A DNA stretch of 64,000 nucleotides, from positions 88,532,295 to 88,596,294 of the forward strand of contig CM028378.1 in assembly GCA_013146195.2 (NCBI GenBank), read 5' to 3'. The notes beneath the pieces were generated by a model. That model did not search any database. It had not been told where the DNA came from and was given only the letters and a program-made list of their open reading frames with translations. Below are positions 22,008-34,400 of the stretch, piece by piece (position 1 is the stretch's first letter; every line of letters starts with the position of its first letter). The position numbers were made by a program, and so were the translations under genes. Source of the DNA: Codonopsis lanceolata. Taxonomy: Eukaryota; Streptophyta; Magnoliopsida; Asterales; Campanulaceae.

Positions 22008-22478
22008 ATGTTGTCTACTTTCCGTCACTCAATCTCCTCCTCCGTCAGTGTCCACCACCGCCACCCACTCCATCCCCCATTACCACCGTCATTTCTCCAC
22101 CACTTTCAAAACCCCAATAACAAATCACAACCCAACCACCACCCTCCTCCACCCTTCTCGCAATATCACCATGTCTACTAGCAGTACTAGTACTAACACT
22201 TCATCCCAATCCTCTACAACGTCCTGTCACCCAATTCCCGGTCTGAGTGCCGGCGAAATAGACCGTATTGCCGACCAAACCCTTGAAAGATACAGTTTAT
22301 TCATCGCAAAGAAAGGGAAAGGGGCTCTCAATTGTTTGGTTTAGGAATGATTTAAGAATATTGGATAATGAAGCTTTGTTTAAAGCTTGGCTCTCCTCAG
22401 CTTCCCTCCTCCCTGTCTATTGTTTCGATCCTCGTCTTTTCTCCACCACCCATTCCTTCGGCTTCCCCAAAACTGGAG
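22008..22478 (+). CDS. CRYD: CRY-DASH exon 1 (transit region and photolyase-domain start), frame changes
   Basis: The first ATG (22,008) opens a Ser/His/Pro-rich frame (MLSTFRHSISSSVSVHH) that looks like an organellar transit peptide but ends at TAG near 22,176. A second ATG at 22,171 lies in the next frame, which carries the family segment GLSAGEIDRIADQTLERY. At 22,321-22,324 (GGGG) the frame must shift again by one base to reach SIVWFRNDLR. Downstream of that, the third frame is open to the donor at 22,479 (GGAG|GTAATC). So the exon needs one certain and one possible +1 correction. Splice phase at its end matches exon 2. Confidence 0.85.
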
Positions 22479-25400
22479 GTAATCTATCTCTTTATCTTCA
22501 CTTTTTACCTTCAATAATACATCAATTTATTTCCTTTTCCAGTTATTGTTGCTCCATAGTCCCAAATTGAGTGTCTTTTTTTTTTTCCGCATTCCTTTCT
22601 CCTATAATGAGTGTCCGTTTTGTGATCCCTTCCGTTTGAAGCTTGTTCATAGTTACAAAAATACTTAAGCACAATCAGTATGCTTACAACACAAGTAGTG
22701 GATAAAGATGAAATGTTATGAGAATTGTAACCATAATTTTTGAAACCGAATTAATTGAAACATCTCGAAATAAAATGGTGCACTTTTTGCCTGAAACGAA
22801 GGGAGTAATAAGTTACTGACTTCACTTTTGGTATCTGTCATTGTTCCAAATCAACTTGCAATACTATAGTATGAACACAGACATTCATGTATACGTATCA
22901 CTTATAGATTCTAAAAGTCAATTTCCTTAAATATTTGCAAAAGGTTAAAAATGGAGTCTCATTGTGGGAATGAGCTAGACAAGGAGTAATTGTTACTCTT
23001 CCCGTTCCGTGCAAATAGTTCCCGCTTGAAAGTCAACTTTTTTTTAAAAAAAATTACACTTTTAGTAGCCTATTAGTAATAAAATGACTCTTTTATGCCT
23101 TAATTTTTAAAAGTGGACTATTCAAGTGAAACATCCAAAATGATATAGTGGACTCTTTGCTCGGAATGATGGGAGTATTAGGATTTTGCTAACAAGTGCA
23201 ATTAAGGTAGTCGTTAAGCTTCCTTCTACATATATAGTTGCATTGATAACATCCCCCTTGACAATGGTGGATCCATAAGTTTTTTCTTTCATGAATGTTC
23301 CTATCCAAGTTTTCAAAACAGCCGTATATAAGATTAATAATGTTTGTCAGGTTTTGTAACAATGTTATTGCTTGCACCATCAAAATTCAAAACTGTGATA
23401 ATAACAATTAACAAATCCCCAAGCTACTAATGCAAAGAATGCAACCTAAATTAAGCTAACCTAAAAATTATTAATAAAAAAAAACCTAATTTTAGATATA
23501 AGATTAATAATGTAGAAATCCAACAATTAAAATTATTCTTCAAAACAAAACAAAACTATGAACATAAAATTATACTCCCTCCATTTCGCCCAAAGTGTCC
23601 ACGTTTGAATAGTTTAATAACTAAGTGATATATTGGAGTTGGTTATAATTATATAATTATAAAAATAGTTTACAACTGATATGCTTACAAAACAAGTGGA
23701 GGGTAAACATGAAAGGTCATGGAAATGGAAATTGTAAACATGATTTTTTCAAGTGGACTCTTTTAAGTAAAACATTCGAAAATAGAATTGTGGACTCTTT
23801 GCTCAGAACGGAGAGAGTAAAAATTAACCTGGACATGCATCGTGTATGCTACGGCGACTAATGTCAGTCGTATACGATCAAACTTTCAGTATCATACTTT
23901 TGCGTCTCTATATCTGCATTGATTTGCACTTCAGTTATTTATATATTTTGTAGGAAAACATTTTTAACCATTGCCCGCTGTGTTTTATTTCAATTTAATT
24001 ATGCCACTTCTTTTTCTTTCTAAAAGACTATTGATATTTATTCTCATTTTCAATCCAACCATTCCGTCCACCTATGTTAAACTCATTAACAGGCTTGATT
24101 GATATCGCTTTCTTTTTTCCTTCATGTTGGATTGATATTTAGCTAACTGTCTATTTTTTCTAAGATTTATGTGTCACTTATGCTCAAAAGTGAAATAAAA
24201 ATGCCAGGTACAGGGTTCCTGTATGACTCCAAAATGGAAACCTATAAGGTTATGTCAGCTCAGTCAGTTAATGTCACATGAATGTGACAACGTATAGATA
24301 GAATAGTTAGATTGAAAGCGAGAATGAAAGTGAGATGGATTGTTAGAAAGAAAAACAGTGGCATGGTTAAATTGAAACAAAAAGCATAGTGCACTGTCAA
24401 AAACACATTGTTTTTTTCTTTTTTTGTATGAAAAGTTAGATTAATAGATATCATCAAAAAGAAAAAGAAAAAACGAGTTTTGAAGCTTAAATTTTAGCAA
24501 TGGAGCTTCCTTTTTTTTTGGGACAGTTGGAAATGGGGAGTGTGACTCTTTTTTCCGGAGTTGAGGGATTATGTTTATAAATATTTATATGTTTATATAT
24601 AATATGCATATGATTGAATATACACAACCCACATTTGTGAGACTGCACTCGAAGTGTTTTGTGACGGTTGATATTTATAAGCCCTACAGCCCCTCACAGG
24701 GAAGTTGTTGGGGGTGGGCCCCTTTCTCTTGGATGGACGACTCTTTATATACAAATTTTCTCAAATTGTATTTGATACACACACGCACACAGTCACACAC
24801 ACAAATAAGTATATCCATATGTTTGAATACACATACATTCATAAATTCAAATAGAACTGGTTTGTATAGTTATAGCTTTCATACCATGTTAAGTAACCAA
24901 CTCTTGAGGTTAAGTTGTTAGAGAGTGAGAGAGAGAGAGAGAGGCACCCCAACAATGTGGATATATTAATGAATATCTGTTTATTAATTGTTGTTGTCTT
25001 TATATTGTTGTTGGCAGCTATACTTATCATAACTTCCCCTTTTTACTATTTTTCATTTATCTTGAATCTCTTTAAATGATTTTTCTATTTGTCCTCTTCG
25101 TTATTCAGCAAAATCGTGTCAAAAACTTCTTTCAACACCTCATTTTTGGCAGCTTTGAGAGCAAACTTTCTCATAGAATGTGTGGCTGATTTGAAAAAGA
25201 ATTTAATGAAGCGGGGTCTCAACTTGCTAATTCAACACGGAAAACCTGAAGATATTCTGCCATCGCTTGTTAAAACATATGGTGCCCATACGGTAAAAAG
25301 AATTTCGGTGCAGATATTCTTTTTGGATACTCATTTGATTCTTGACTTTTTAATACTTTCTTGACAAAAGAAAGCATAATGTTTTCATACTAATGTTTTA

Positions 25401-28400
25401 GGTGTATGCGCACAAAGAAACTTGCTCTGAGGAGATAAATGTAGAGAGATTGGTCGAAAGTAATTTGCGACGGGTGACACCATCATCAATTGAAGGGATA
25501 TCCAGTAATCCAACAGTCAAATTAGAGCTGATATGGGGTAGTACTATGTACCATATGGATGACTTACCATTTCAATCCACACACTTACCAGATGTGTATA
25601 CTCAATTTCGTAAGGTACGATTCTTTTTAGTTGTTAGTCGAGTCTACACATTCATCCTATTAGAAAGGGCATTCTATCTTTCTCAGCTGTCCTTTGTTGA
25701 TTAACTACACTTACAGGCTGTTGAATCCAAATCTAAAATCCGAGGCTGCATCAAGATCCCCACATTGCTTGGTCCTGCACCTTCCATCAGGGAATGGGGA
25801 CATGTTCCTGCAATTAGTCAGCTTGGACTTAATGAAGAAAAGGAAGGTTACTTGTTCCTATGCAAACAATACTGTGCCTTATTATAAGTGCATAGAAGTG
25901 TGCATGAAATTTCACTTGTCAACATAAGTAATGAGAAGTTGATTCTGCCTTTTCATGCAGGTTAGCAAAGGTCTGAAGTTCACAGGTGGTGAAAGTGCTG
26001 CACTGACTAGAGTACATGAATATTTCTGGAACAAGGCAAGAGAACTACTTAGGCTTATGATCTCATTAGTATAATTTTTCCATGATGTTGTGAAGACGAA
26101 AATGTCATTCTTAATGTTTCTCTTCTTCTATTTAGCTAAAAAAGTTTACTCGAATGTTTTCAGGAGTGATCTTCTGTTTGTGAATACTGCACTAAGAATT
26201 GTTGATGCACAACGTCATTTATCAGTATATTTTGACAGAGAGAGAATATTTTTTTGATAACTAATATATACAAGTGGGTGAATAGTGAGTCGCCCAAACC
26301 AAACAAATAGAGTGGAAACCCACAAAAGGCAATAAAAAACTCATCCTAAAGACTTGACTCATTTAATGGCCGCATTCCAATTCTTAAAGCCTTGGTCCAA
26401 AATCCAAACGACTAAGGAAGACTACAAGATCACAAAGAAGAGTAAATAGCAGGTTCATTTTCACAGATCATTTCATTTTTCTTTGTCATAATCCATTGAA
26501 AATAGCAAACATCCCATTATTCCAAAGGCACTTACTCTCTTTCCTATTACCAAAACATTCCAATTTTGACTGGGTTGGTCTTCAACAGCTAGAGGACTAA
26601 TAGCACCCTCATAACAACTGAATAAATAGCACCATAGCAGCCAAGCAACCCTGCAAGGCTGCAATAAAGAAACTTGGTTATACAATATGGCTTGCTACCT
26701 CCCATGCGCATAACACATGTGGACTTAATCTCTTAAGGCATCCTATTTGTGTTTGATTAACACAAACAATCATCTTTAGTTGGCGGAATCCTAAGGGGTT
26801 TTTCCCCATACATGGACCAAAATTTCCCTTGATGTAAAAGGAGTGGGCTTGTTTGGCAACTTCGAGATTTGGGCTAGCTCTGTTCAGAACTAGCTAACTG
26901 TTATGGAAATTAGAACCCGCTTGGGTTTAGGATTAGAATCCTTTTAGGTTTAGGAATGATGTCAGTCTATATATATGTCGTTGTGGGTGTTAATCATTAA
27001 CACTTACGTCGCCAATCCTGTATTTAAACCGACTTTATATTGAATTAGTTTTACATCACATGCAGTTTGTGATGAGAACCCAAGATCTCCTATATAGGCT
27101 ACATGGTGAATGACACCTCGACCCAATGCCATTGATTAAATGCAAACCTCGGTATGGTGATTGATGCCACAATTGGGATGAATCTACAATCGATAATTCT
27201 AGGGTTTGATGCAACACCGACACACGAATGAATGCACCAAGAAAATCCACTCAAGAACGACTCACGCACTTTGAGAGAAAAGTCACTCAATTCTATATCA
27301 AAACTCAACTCCCTAAAATAACTTTAAAGATGTCTTTAAATATTGTACAAACCCTAAAACAGCTATTAAAGAAACCATAAAACTATAACAAATATTCAAT
27401 ATTGAAACAAAACTAATTAAAAGGATCAAAAGTCTCCAAAACGTAAAAGCAAAAGGGCTGAAATTCGGTCTAGCAGTGCTATGGCTATGGTCACAGCACT
27501 GAAGTTGCTGGAATCTTCCCCTGTTTTGCAGTTTTGACAGTTTAACCCCCTGAAGTCTCCAAATCATCTCCCAAGCCTTCTAACTTGCTCCTAAGCTTCC
27601 GATCTTGCCACAAAGGTCCCTCCATGTGTGGAATTATTCTTAAAGACCTTGGGATCACATCAGTTTACTACACTATATGTTAAACATGTTCTAGTAAAAG
27701 TCATGTTTAATTTTAAATTGTATTAAGATCATATAGGTGGAATAATATTTGCATTTCTTTCTTGGGCTAAGGAATATCTGCACTTTAATATTTTCATAGA
27801 CAACGAAGCGCAACTCGAGTGGTAAAGATGCTTCACTTACACCTTATAGGTTGTGGGTTCGAGTCACTGTTGGGGGTAAGTGGGAAACCACTAACAATCC
27901 TCTTTAAAAAATAAAAAGGGAAAAAAATAACTTCAATATCTTCAAACTGCATTCTATAATGTAAAAAAATGTTGAGTGTAATCTAATTGTCTTCACCAAT
28001 CATCAGATTCATTACTGTGACATCATCTCCGCAATAATTCCTTTGCTTCTTAGTTTCATCATCATATGATTTATGTTATAAAATCATCACCAGCTCACTC
28101 TCTTTCCACCCTCCTACCTATATAGATAAGAACTAATAACCCACTAATTACCTTAGCCCACTCCTCACTGCAACATTATCAATGCTATGACTTAGCCTTT
28201 GTAAATTTGAAGCTGGTCGGCTAGCAAGAGATGACACTAAGGGCTTGTTTGTCGTGGCTTATGGCTGTAGCCCGATAGCCAATAGCCGAGGCTATTCGCT
28301 GAATGACTTATGGCTAATTTGATGATAGACTGTTCCTTATGAGTATATATTTGTTAAATAAGATGGAAATTATTTATTTGCTACAAATTGACCATAAACC

Positions 28401-31400
28401 CTAAATTTTCAAATCAACTAGTCTCTGATTAAGGAAAAAAGTCTCACCTTTATCTTAAAAACTCAACATGGGATAATATTTAATATGTAGTTATTTTCCA
28501 CACCATTAGTATGTGTAGTCTTTTACGTTTAACTTTTATTATTTCCTTACGAATTTTTAATGTGAGTAGTTAAATATGCGGATGTTGAAAATGTTTACCC
28601 TATAAAAAATGAATAAATAATTTGTAATATTCCTTATCCTGCATTGAATATTTATTTATTTTAAAAATCTTGAAATTAATATTCCTAGCTCTTTTTATGT
28701 ATTTATGAGAAAAGGGTAAAATTGTAGTAATTAATAACTTTATTAATGAATAGTTGTCTTTGTGTTTTCAAGAAGCTAAAGAAGCTTAAAATTTTAGCTT
28801 TTTGGCTTTGGTTTTTTAATGTATAAAGGGCGTTGTACCTAACTTATTGGCTTTTAGGTTATAAGCTGAAAAAATACTTTAAAAATAACTTATTTTAAGC
28901 TAAAAGCCAAAAGTCACTCAAAAAAAGATGTAACAAACGAGCAATAAGTAATTTAACTTATGTTCTCAGCATACAAATGGATTGAATATATTGGTGAAAA
29001 AGTGCAATTTCGAATCTGATTCCAGTGTTGGAGTTATGAAGGAGGAAGAATTTTCTAATGTTGTTTTACATCCATTGTCAAAAGTGGTCATGATTGCCGT
29101 AAAAGACAGTGACAGTCCAATATAGATGGCTAAAGGGTGAATAAGTCTGTGCAGTGAAGATAGGCAATTGTATAAATGAAGGTTGTGGTGATTCTGGTGA
29201 AGGTGATGGGAACTTATGCCCCAAAGATGAATTTCATCTTGAAGTTCAATGAAAATTTCGTTGGTGTTGCTGGACATAAATTATAAGATGAAGCAATGGA
29301 TATTTACCCAGTTGCCAGTTGGAATAGAAAAGAAAAAAAAAACTATTTGTATTTATTTGAAAAAGAGAATTAGGAAGCTGTTTCTTAGGAGCAAATTTCC
29401 TACCAACTCAAAGGAATGACACTTAAACTAAATGGCTATTAACATCTGTGAAATGTGAATAATTTTCAAAATTCTTACCAGCTCAAAGGCACAACTGTTG
29501 GATTTTCATGTCCAACACATTCTTGGGTTACTCGACATCGAAACTCACACACACACACACACACACATTTATATATATTAAATTTTCATCGGTAAACTTG
29601 TAATGGTTTATGTATCTACCGATCGAAGAAAAAGATATTATTGCAATAGGTAGCTTAAACAATGATCGAAGAAACCTGAAGAGTTTCTTTGTAAACTCCT
29701 TCGTTTTCTATAGGATTTGCTGTCGATTTATAAACAAACCCGAAATGGGATGTTAGGGCCTGATTATTCAACAAAATTCTCACCATGGCTTGCTTCTGGA
29801 AGCCTCTCTCCACGCTTCATTTATGAAGAGGTACTAGACGTTTGTGGTTTCTATTTATTTCTTGTTTAACTTATTCACTTGATCTGTCATGTCACTTATT
29901 TTTGTTGAAGTTGCATTATGTTTCAAGGTAAAGAGATACGAAAAGGAGAGACTATCAAATGATTCAACATACTGGTATACACGTCTCTTCTGTCATCATT
30001 TTTCTCTATTTCATCTATTTGTTAGAGATGTCTTAAGCATAATTGCATTGTTGGGCACTCTCTTAAAGAGATTTAGTTGTTACATGAGTTGGTTATTAAC
30101 ATGGTGATGGGGACCAAGAATACTGGAGGCTAGATCGCAAAAGTATCTTAGCCCAGAATTCTCAGGCGAGAGCATTTTGGGCCCAAAAGTTATTCCTTAT
30201 CTTAGGACTTCACAGTTCTTTTATTTAGGAATAATTTCAATAACGGCCAATGTTTAAATTTTTTATTTTTTGTTTAAGGTACTATTTTTTTCTTTCTAAA
30301 ATAGCATCTTGTTTCTTAAATATCTTTAAATTTTCCTGATTTGATTGATGAACCCTGAGAGAGCTACCACCTACTCCTTCAAGTTTGGTAAAAGAGCATC
30401 AAGTTGCTCCTTTCAAAACCATACGAGAAGGCTCTTTAGGGTAAGAGTTCCAGTGCTTTTTCACCTCCTTGGAACCATATCCTCAACATTTCGCATACGA
30501 AAGAGTTCGAGGAGTTTATGTGTGAGTTTTAATTTGTGTCAGCCCTTGCGAATAGAGAAGCAGTTTGTGTGCTACATGAGGCTGCTGATTTGCTGAATAA
30601 TCATATGAATTTTAGAGTCATGCAATTTAGTTTGCATTGATCTTCTCCATGGTCTTAATTCTAAGTTTTTTTTAATTACTGCTTAAATCCTATCCAGTGC
30701 TCTAAGTTATAATAAATTAAGCCTCATTGTCCCGCATCAATTACTGTCTACAACCTTCTTCCAAGAATTCTGGAGGTCTGCGAAATGAACCCCCTGCCTC
30801 TGTAAAACAACTTACCTGCCCCTGCCTCAGTATATATTTTCTTAAAATGCCTACTGATCTCCTAAAGGTAGTATTACTTTCTTTCTCATTCTTTCTCTTC
30901 TTTTACTTTGTAACTCGCTCCACTTTACTTACTCCACGGTAACACCACTCTTTCTTCATATATCAAGATTCCTCTTAAGCCTCAACACATCTATCTTCAT
31001 GATCTTCACCTTTTTCAAATTATTCTTTTAAGCACTAACTTAAATAAACTCCACCCAAGTAACAAATACCAAATGAAACCCATGAAATAGATCTGCCAAC
31101 ATTGTTACCGTTGCTCTCTTGAAACCAACATTTGATATTTGGCTGAAGGAACTAAGGAAACTCATCAGTTAATCTAGTCTTTGCAAGTTCTCAATTTCAT
31201 CTTTCAACTCCTTTTTCTTTTTTCTCTTTCTCTTTATTATCGGTTTGGTACTCCTTCAAATTCAATTTTACTGATGGAAAAACTTGCTCACAAACTGTTA
31301 GGTGCTTTGTCCAAAATAACTTGAATGCTTAGTTTAGATTTTTTTTAATGCCTGTCTATTATGGTGTGTGATTTTCTGGATTTGAGTAAGGACAGACATT

Positions 31401-34400
31401 ATTAACCTAGGTATCCTGAATTCAAAAAAGAGAAAGATAGATGGGACAGAGAGGAGTTGAGACACCATGGAATTCATTCAACTGAATTACGAATATCTAA
31501 GTACACTTATAACACATTTCCAGTGAGCTAAACAAACAACAAAAGATGCTTTCGGATACCTTTCTCAGAAGCTCTACCAAACAACAAAATGTCAAATGGT
31601 TTTTGAAAGTCAATTCTCCTTGAATAGATGGAGACGAAGATTTTTTATGTACAAGTAAAGTTATTTGCTCTACTTCTGAAGTTAATCATAGTTGAAGCTT
31701 GCAAGAGAAGTGATGGTCACGTTTTTCAGGGTTTTGTTTGAATTGATATGGAGAGATTACTTCAGGTTTCTATCAATCAAGCAGGGAAATTCCCTTTTCC
31801 ATCCAGGTAATACAGAGATCTTTTTGCATGTTTTTTTGTGGGTTTTGTTTAGTTTGTTTTCTTAAATTTCTGTACACTAGAGAGTTGCAGTAGCTGTTTG
31901 CTGGCTAGCTCAACTTTCAGAGTGGTTTCTTAGGTTTGAGCTGCTTTGAATGCTTGAGCTCCATTGCTACTGGTCTATCTGGAAAAGGAGGAGAGTGAAA
32001 ATAATTAAATAAATGGTAGTGGTTTGTTAGATTCATCCTAATTAAGCTAGTGTTGGCCTGTTGGGTTGCATGCAAGCCGTTTTTAGCTACTTGGTTGGTC
32101 CCATTTCATCTCTATTCTCTTAGAAAGAGGTTTTGCTGCAGATTTATTGATGAAAAACTCTCGCTCTTTGCAATGTTAATCCTCAACCCTGATGAAGCTT
32201 GGAATTTCTCTCTCTAAAATTTCTCTGTGCAATGTAATCATCAATTAAAAATGGAGAGAACTTTTTTCAACGCGGGAAGGAAATTGTTCGAAATTCACAG
32301 ATGAAGAGAGAAGGGTGGAGATGTGTTTCGAGTCCAGGAGAGATCCAGAGGTAAACTTCATGAGTAAGTGATCTCCAGCCACGAGTTGGTCTGGGTTTGT
32401 GAGTGTTTGGAGAAGGTGGCACAGATCAAGGGAGTTTTCTGGAGGAAGAGACAAGGGAAGATAAGGGAAGTAATGTTGGCGAGCGAGTTCAATAGGTCGG
32501 GGAGATACTTCAGAGTCGCCGTGAAGGGTCCAGGGAGACAAAAGATGATATGTATCCCTGAAGGGACAGCTGGCTCTGGGTGGAGCTGCGTGGTGGGTAA
32601 GCTTTGAAGTTTTGCAGGTATCAGCTCTTCTGGGTCCAAGCGACCACCTACATCTTACAAGGAAGCAGCGGAAATTCTACCCTGGCCGGACTTAGTATCT
32701 TGTGTTCAGAATCCAGAGATTAGAGGTGGAGGAGGCGTACAGGTGGAGGACAATTCTTGTAGAGGGGCTTATTTGTTCTTGGAGAGATGTGTGGTGGGGA
32801 GGGTTGGGGATCATGACTGTCTGACTCCGACCAAGGTCGAGATGCAGAGGTGGGTAGACCTAATGTGGAAGACGGCAGGTGGCGTTGGAGATAAGGTCAT
32901 GGCAGAGAAGCTCTTTCTCTTTGTTTTTCCGTCCAAGGAGGAAGCGGGAAGGTTTCTTTCATCTAAATCTTGGGTATTCGATTCGCAACCTTTGCTTTTG
33001 GAGAGATGGAGTCCGTTTGCTTGTTGTCATCGAAAAGGGAGGAAACCCACTTCGGCGTGGATTCGAGCTGTGGGGTTACCAATTCATCTCTGGGGTAGCA
33101 AGGTGTTTCGTGCTATTGGCGACTTGTGTGGAGGCTTCATTCATATTGATGCAGAGACAAAGATACAGGGTGATTTGAGGTGGGCTAGAATTTTGGTCCA
33201 TTCTAGGTCAAAGTTCCCGGCTACGATTACTATCGCGGAGGGTGTGAACACTTTCGAGGATCCTATTTGGGTTGAGACGAAAGCCGTTGGCCGGATTCGG
33301 TGTAGGGAGGAGAGTCGTGGCGGAGGAGAGCCTGAGAAGACGAAGCAAGGTGGCGCAAAGGGTGGAGGGCGCGCACGTACAGTCTAATTACATGTGGCGC
33401 CAGAAAAAGTACTCAGATGCAGGGTGCAGTGCCAGCGCTGAAACAGGCACGTGGGCTGCCAGCGATTCAAATTTTAAATCTTTGAGGTGATGGTGTCATT
33501 TTTGGGGATGGGGAGCTTCAGGCCAAGGTGGGTCAACATGAGGTGGGCCAAACCGAGCCGGTTGCTGGTGAATCTGGGCCTATTTCTTCACAAAGCCCAA
33601 ATGAATTTAATTTACATCCTGAGATAAAGCAGGCTCAACAGGTTTATTTGGAGGCTATTAGGGGTGGGCCGGAGGTCTCTCTGGATTACTCAAATCCAAT
33701 GGGGGGTCTAGTTAATCCTATTTTGGTAGATGGGGCTGAAGTCCAAAACGTTAATATTGAGAGACAGGCAGAGGTGGTCTGAAGAGGTCCATCCATTTAA
33801 GGTTGGACAGGCCTGGGTGAAGACTCAGATTGAAGGGCAGGGTGGCTGTTTCGACTATAATGTCGAGGTTGCAGACTTAGAGCCTATTTCGGTGGATGGA
33901 AATATTGTCAAGGAGGTTGCTTCGACTCAATCTCAGGCAGAGTCTAGTGGGGTGGCTTCGAAAAGGGCTCCATGTGTAGAGGTCGGCAGAAGATCAGTTT
34001 TTGACTGGTCTCAACGTAGCAGGATCTTCGTCCAATTCGGGAATGGCAGAATCTTGGGATTTTCTGGAATGGGCTTTCGGTAGAGATCTTCGTCAAGGTA
34101 GTGGCAGCTGGGATAAGTCTGAGGATCGTCGTCTCTTCGAGGAGTTGGTAGTTGCAGAAGGTTTAGTGGCAGGTGAGAAAGTTCTGCAGACTATCAAGTT
34201 AGGCCTGGGGCATGAAGTGAAGCTCTCGAATGTTGGGAATTTTGGGACTGAGCCTTCTTCGCCTAGTGATAAGCTGGAGGAAAAGTTGCCAGAGGAGGAA
34301 GGTGAACCTATTTCCTGAACTCCGATCACCACAATTCGTCCAGAAGATATTTGTGAAGTGGCATATCTTACAGATAAAGAGGTGGATGAGGATATTTCGA

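Larger units (their letters stand above)
26040..29710. other. CRY-DASH intron 5, remainder
   Basis: 3,678-bp intron beginning with GC at 26,036 and ending TAG at 29,713. Apart from the SINE and the inverted-repeat element it contains a (CA)n run at 29,544-29,567 and AT-rich sequence with no coding frame I can support. Confidence 0.6.

Noticed and set aside
27797..27870. tRNA gene
   Set aside because: A and B boxes are present but the cloverleaf acceptor and anticodon arms are not; the A-rich tail and flanking duplication indicate a SINE.
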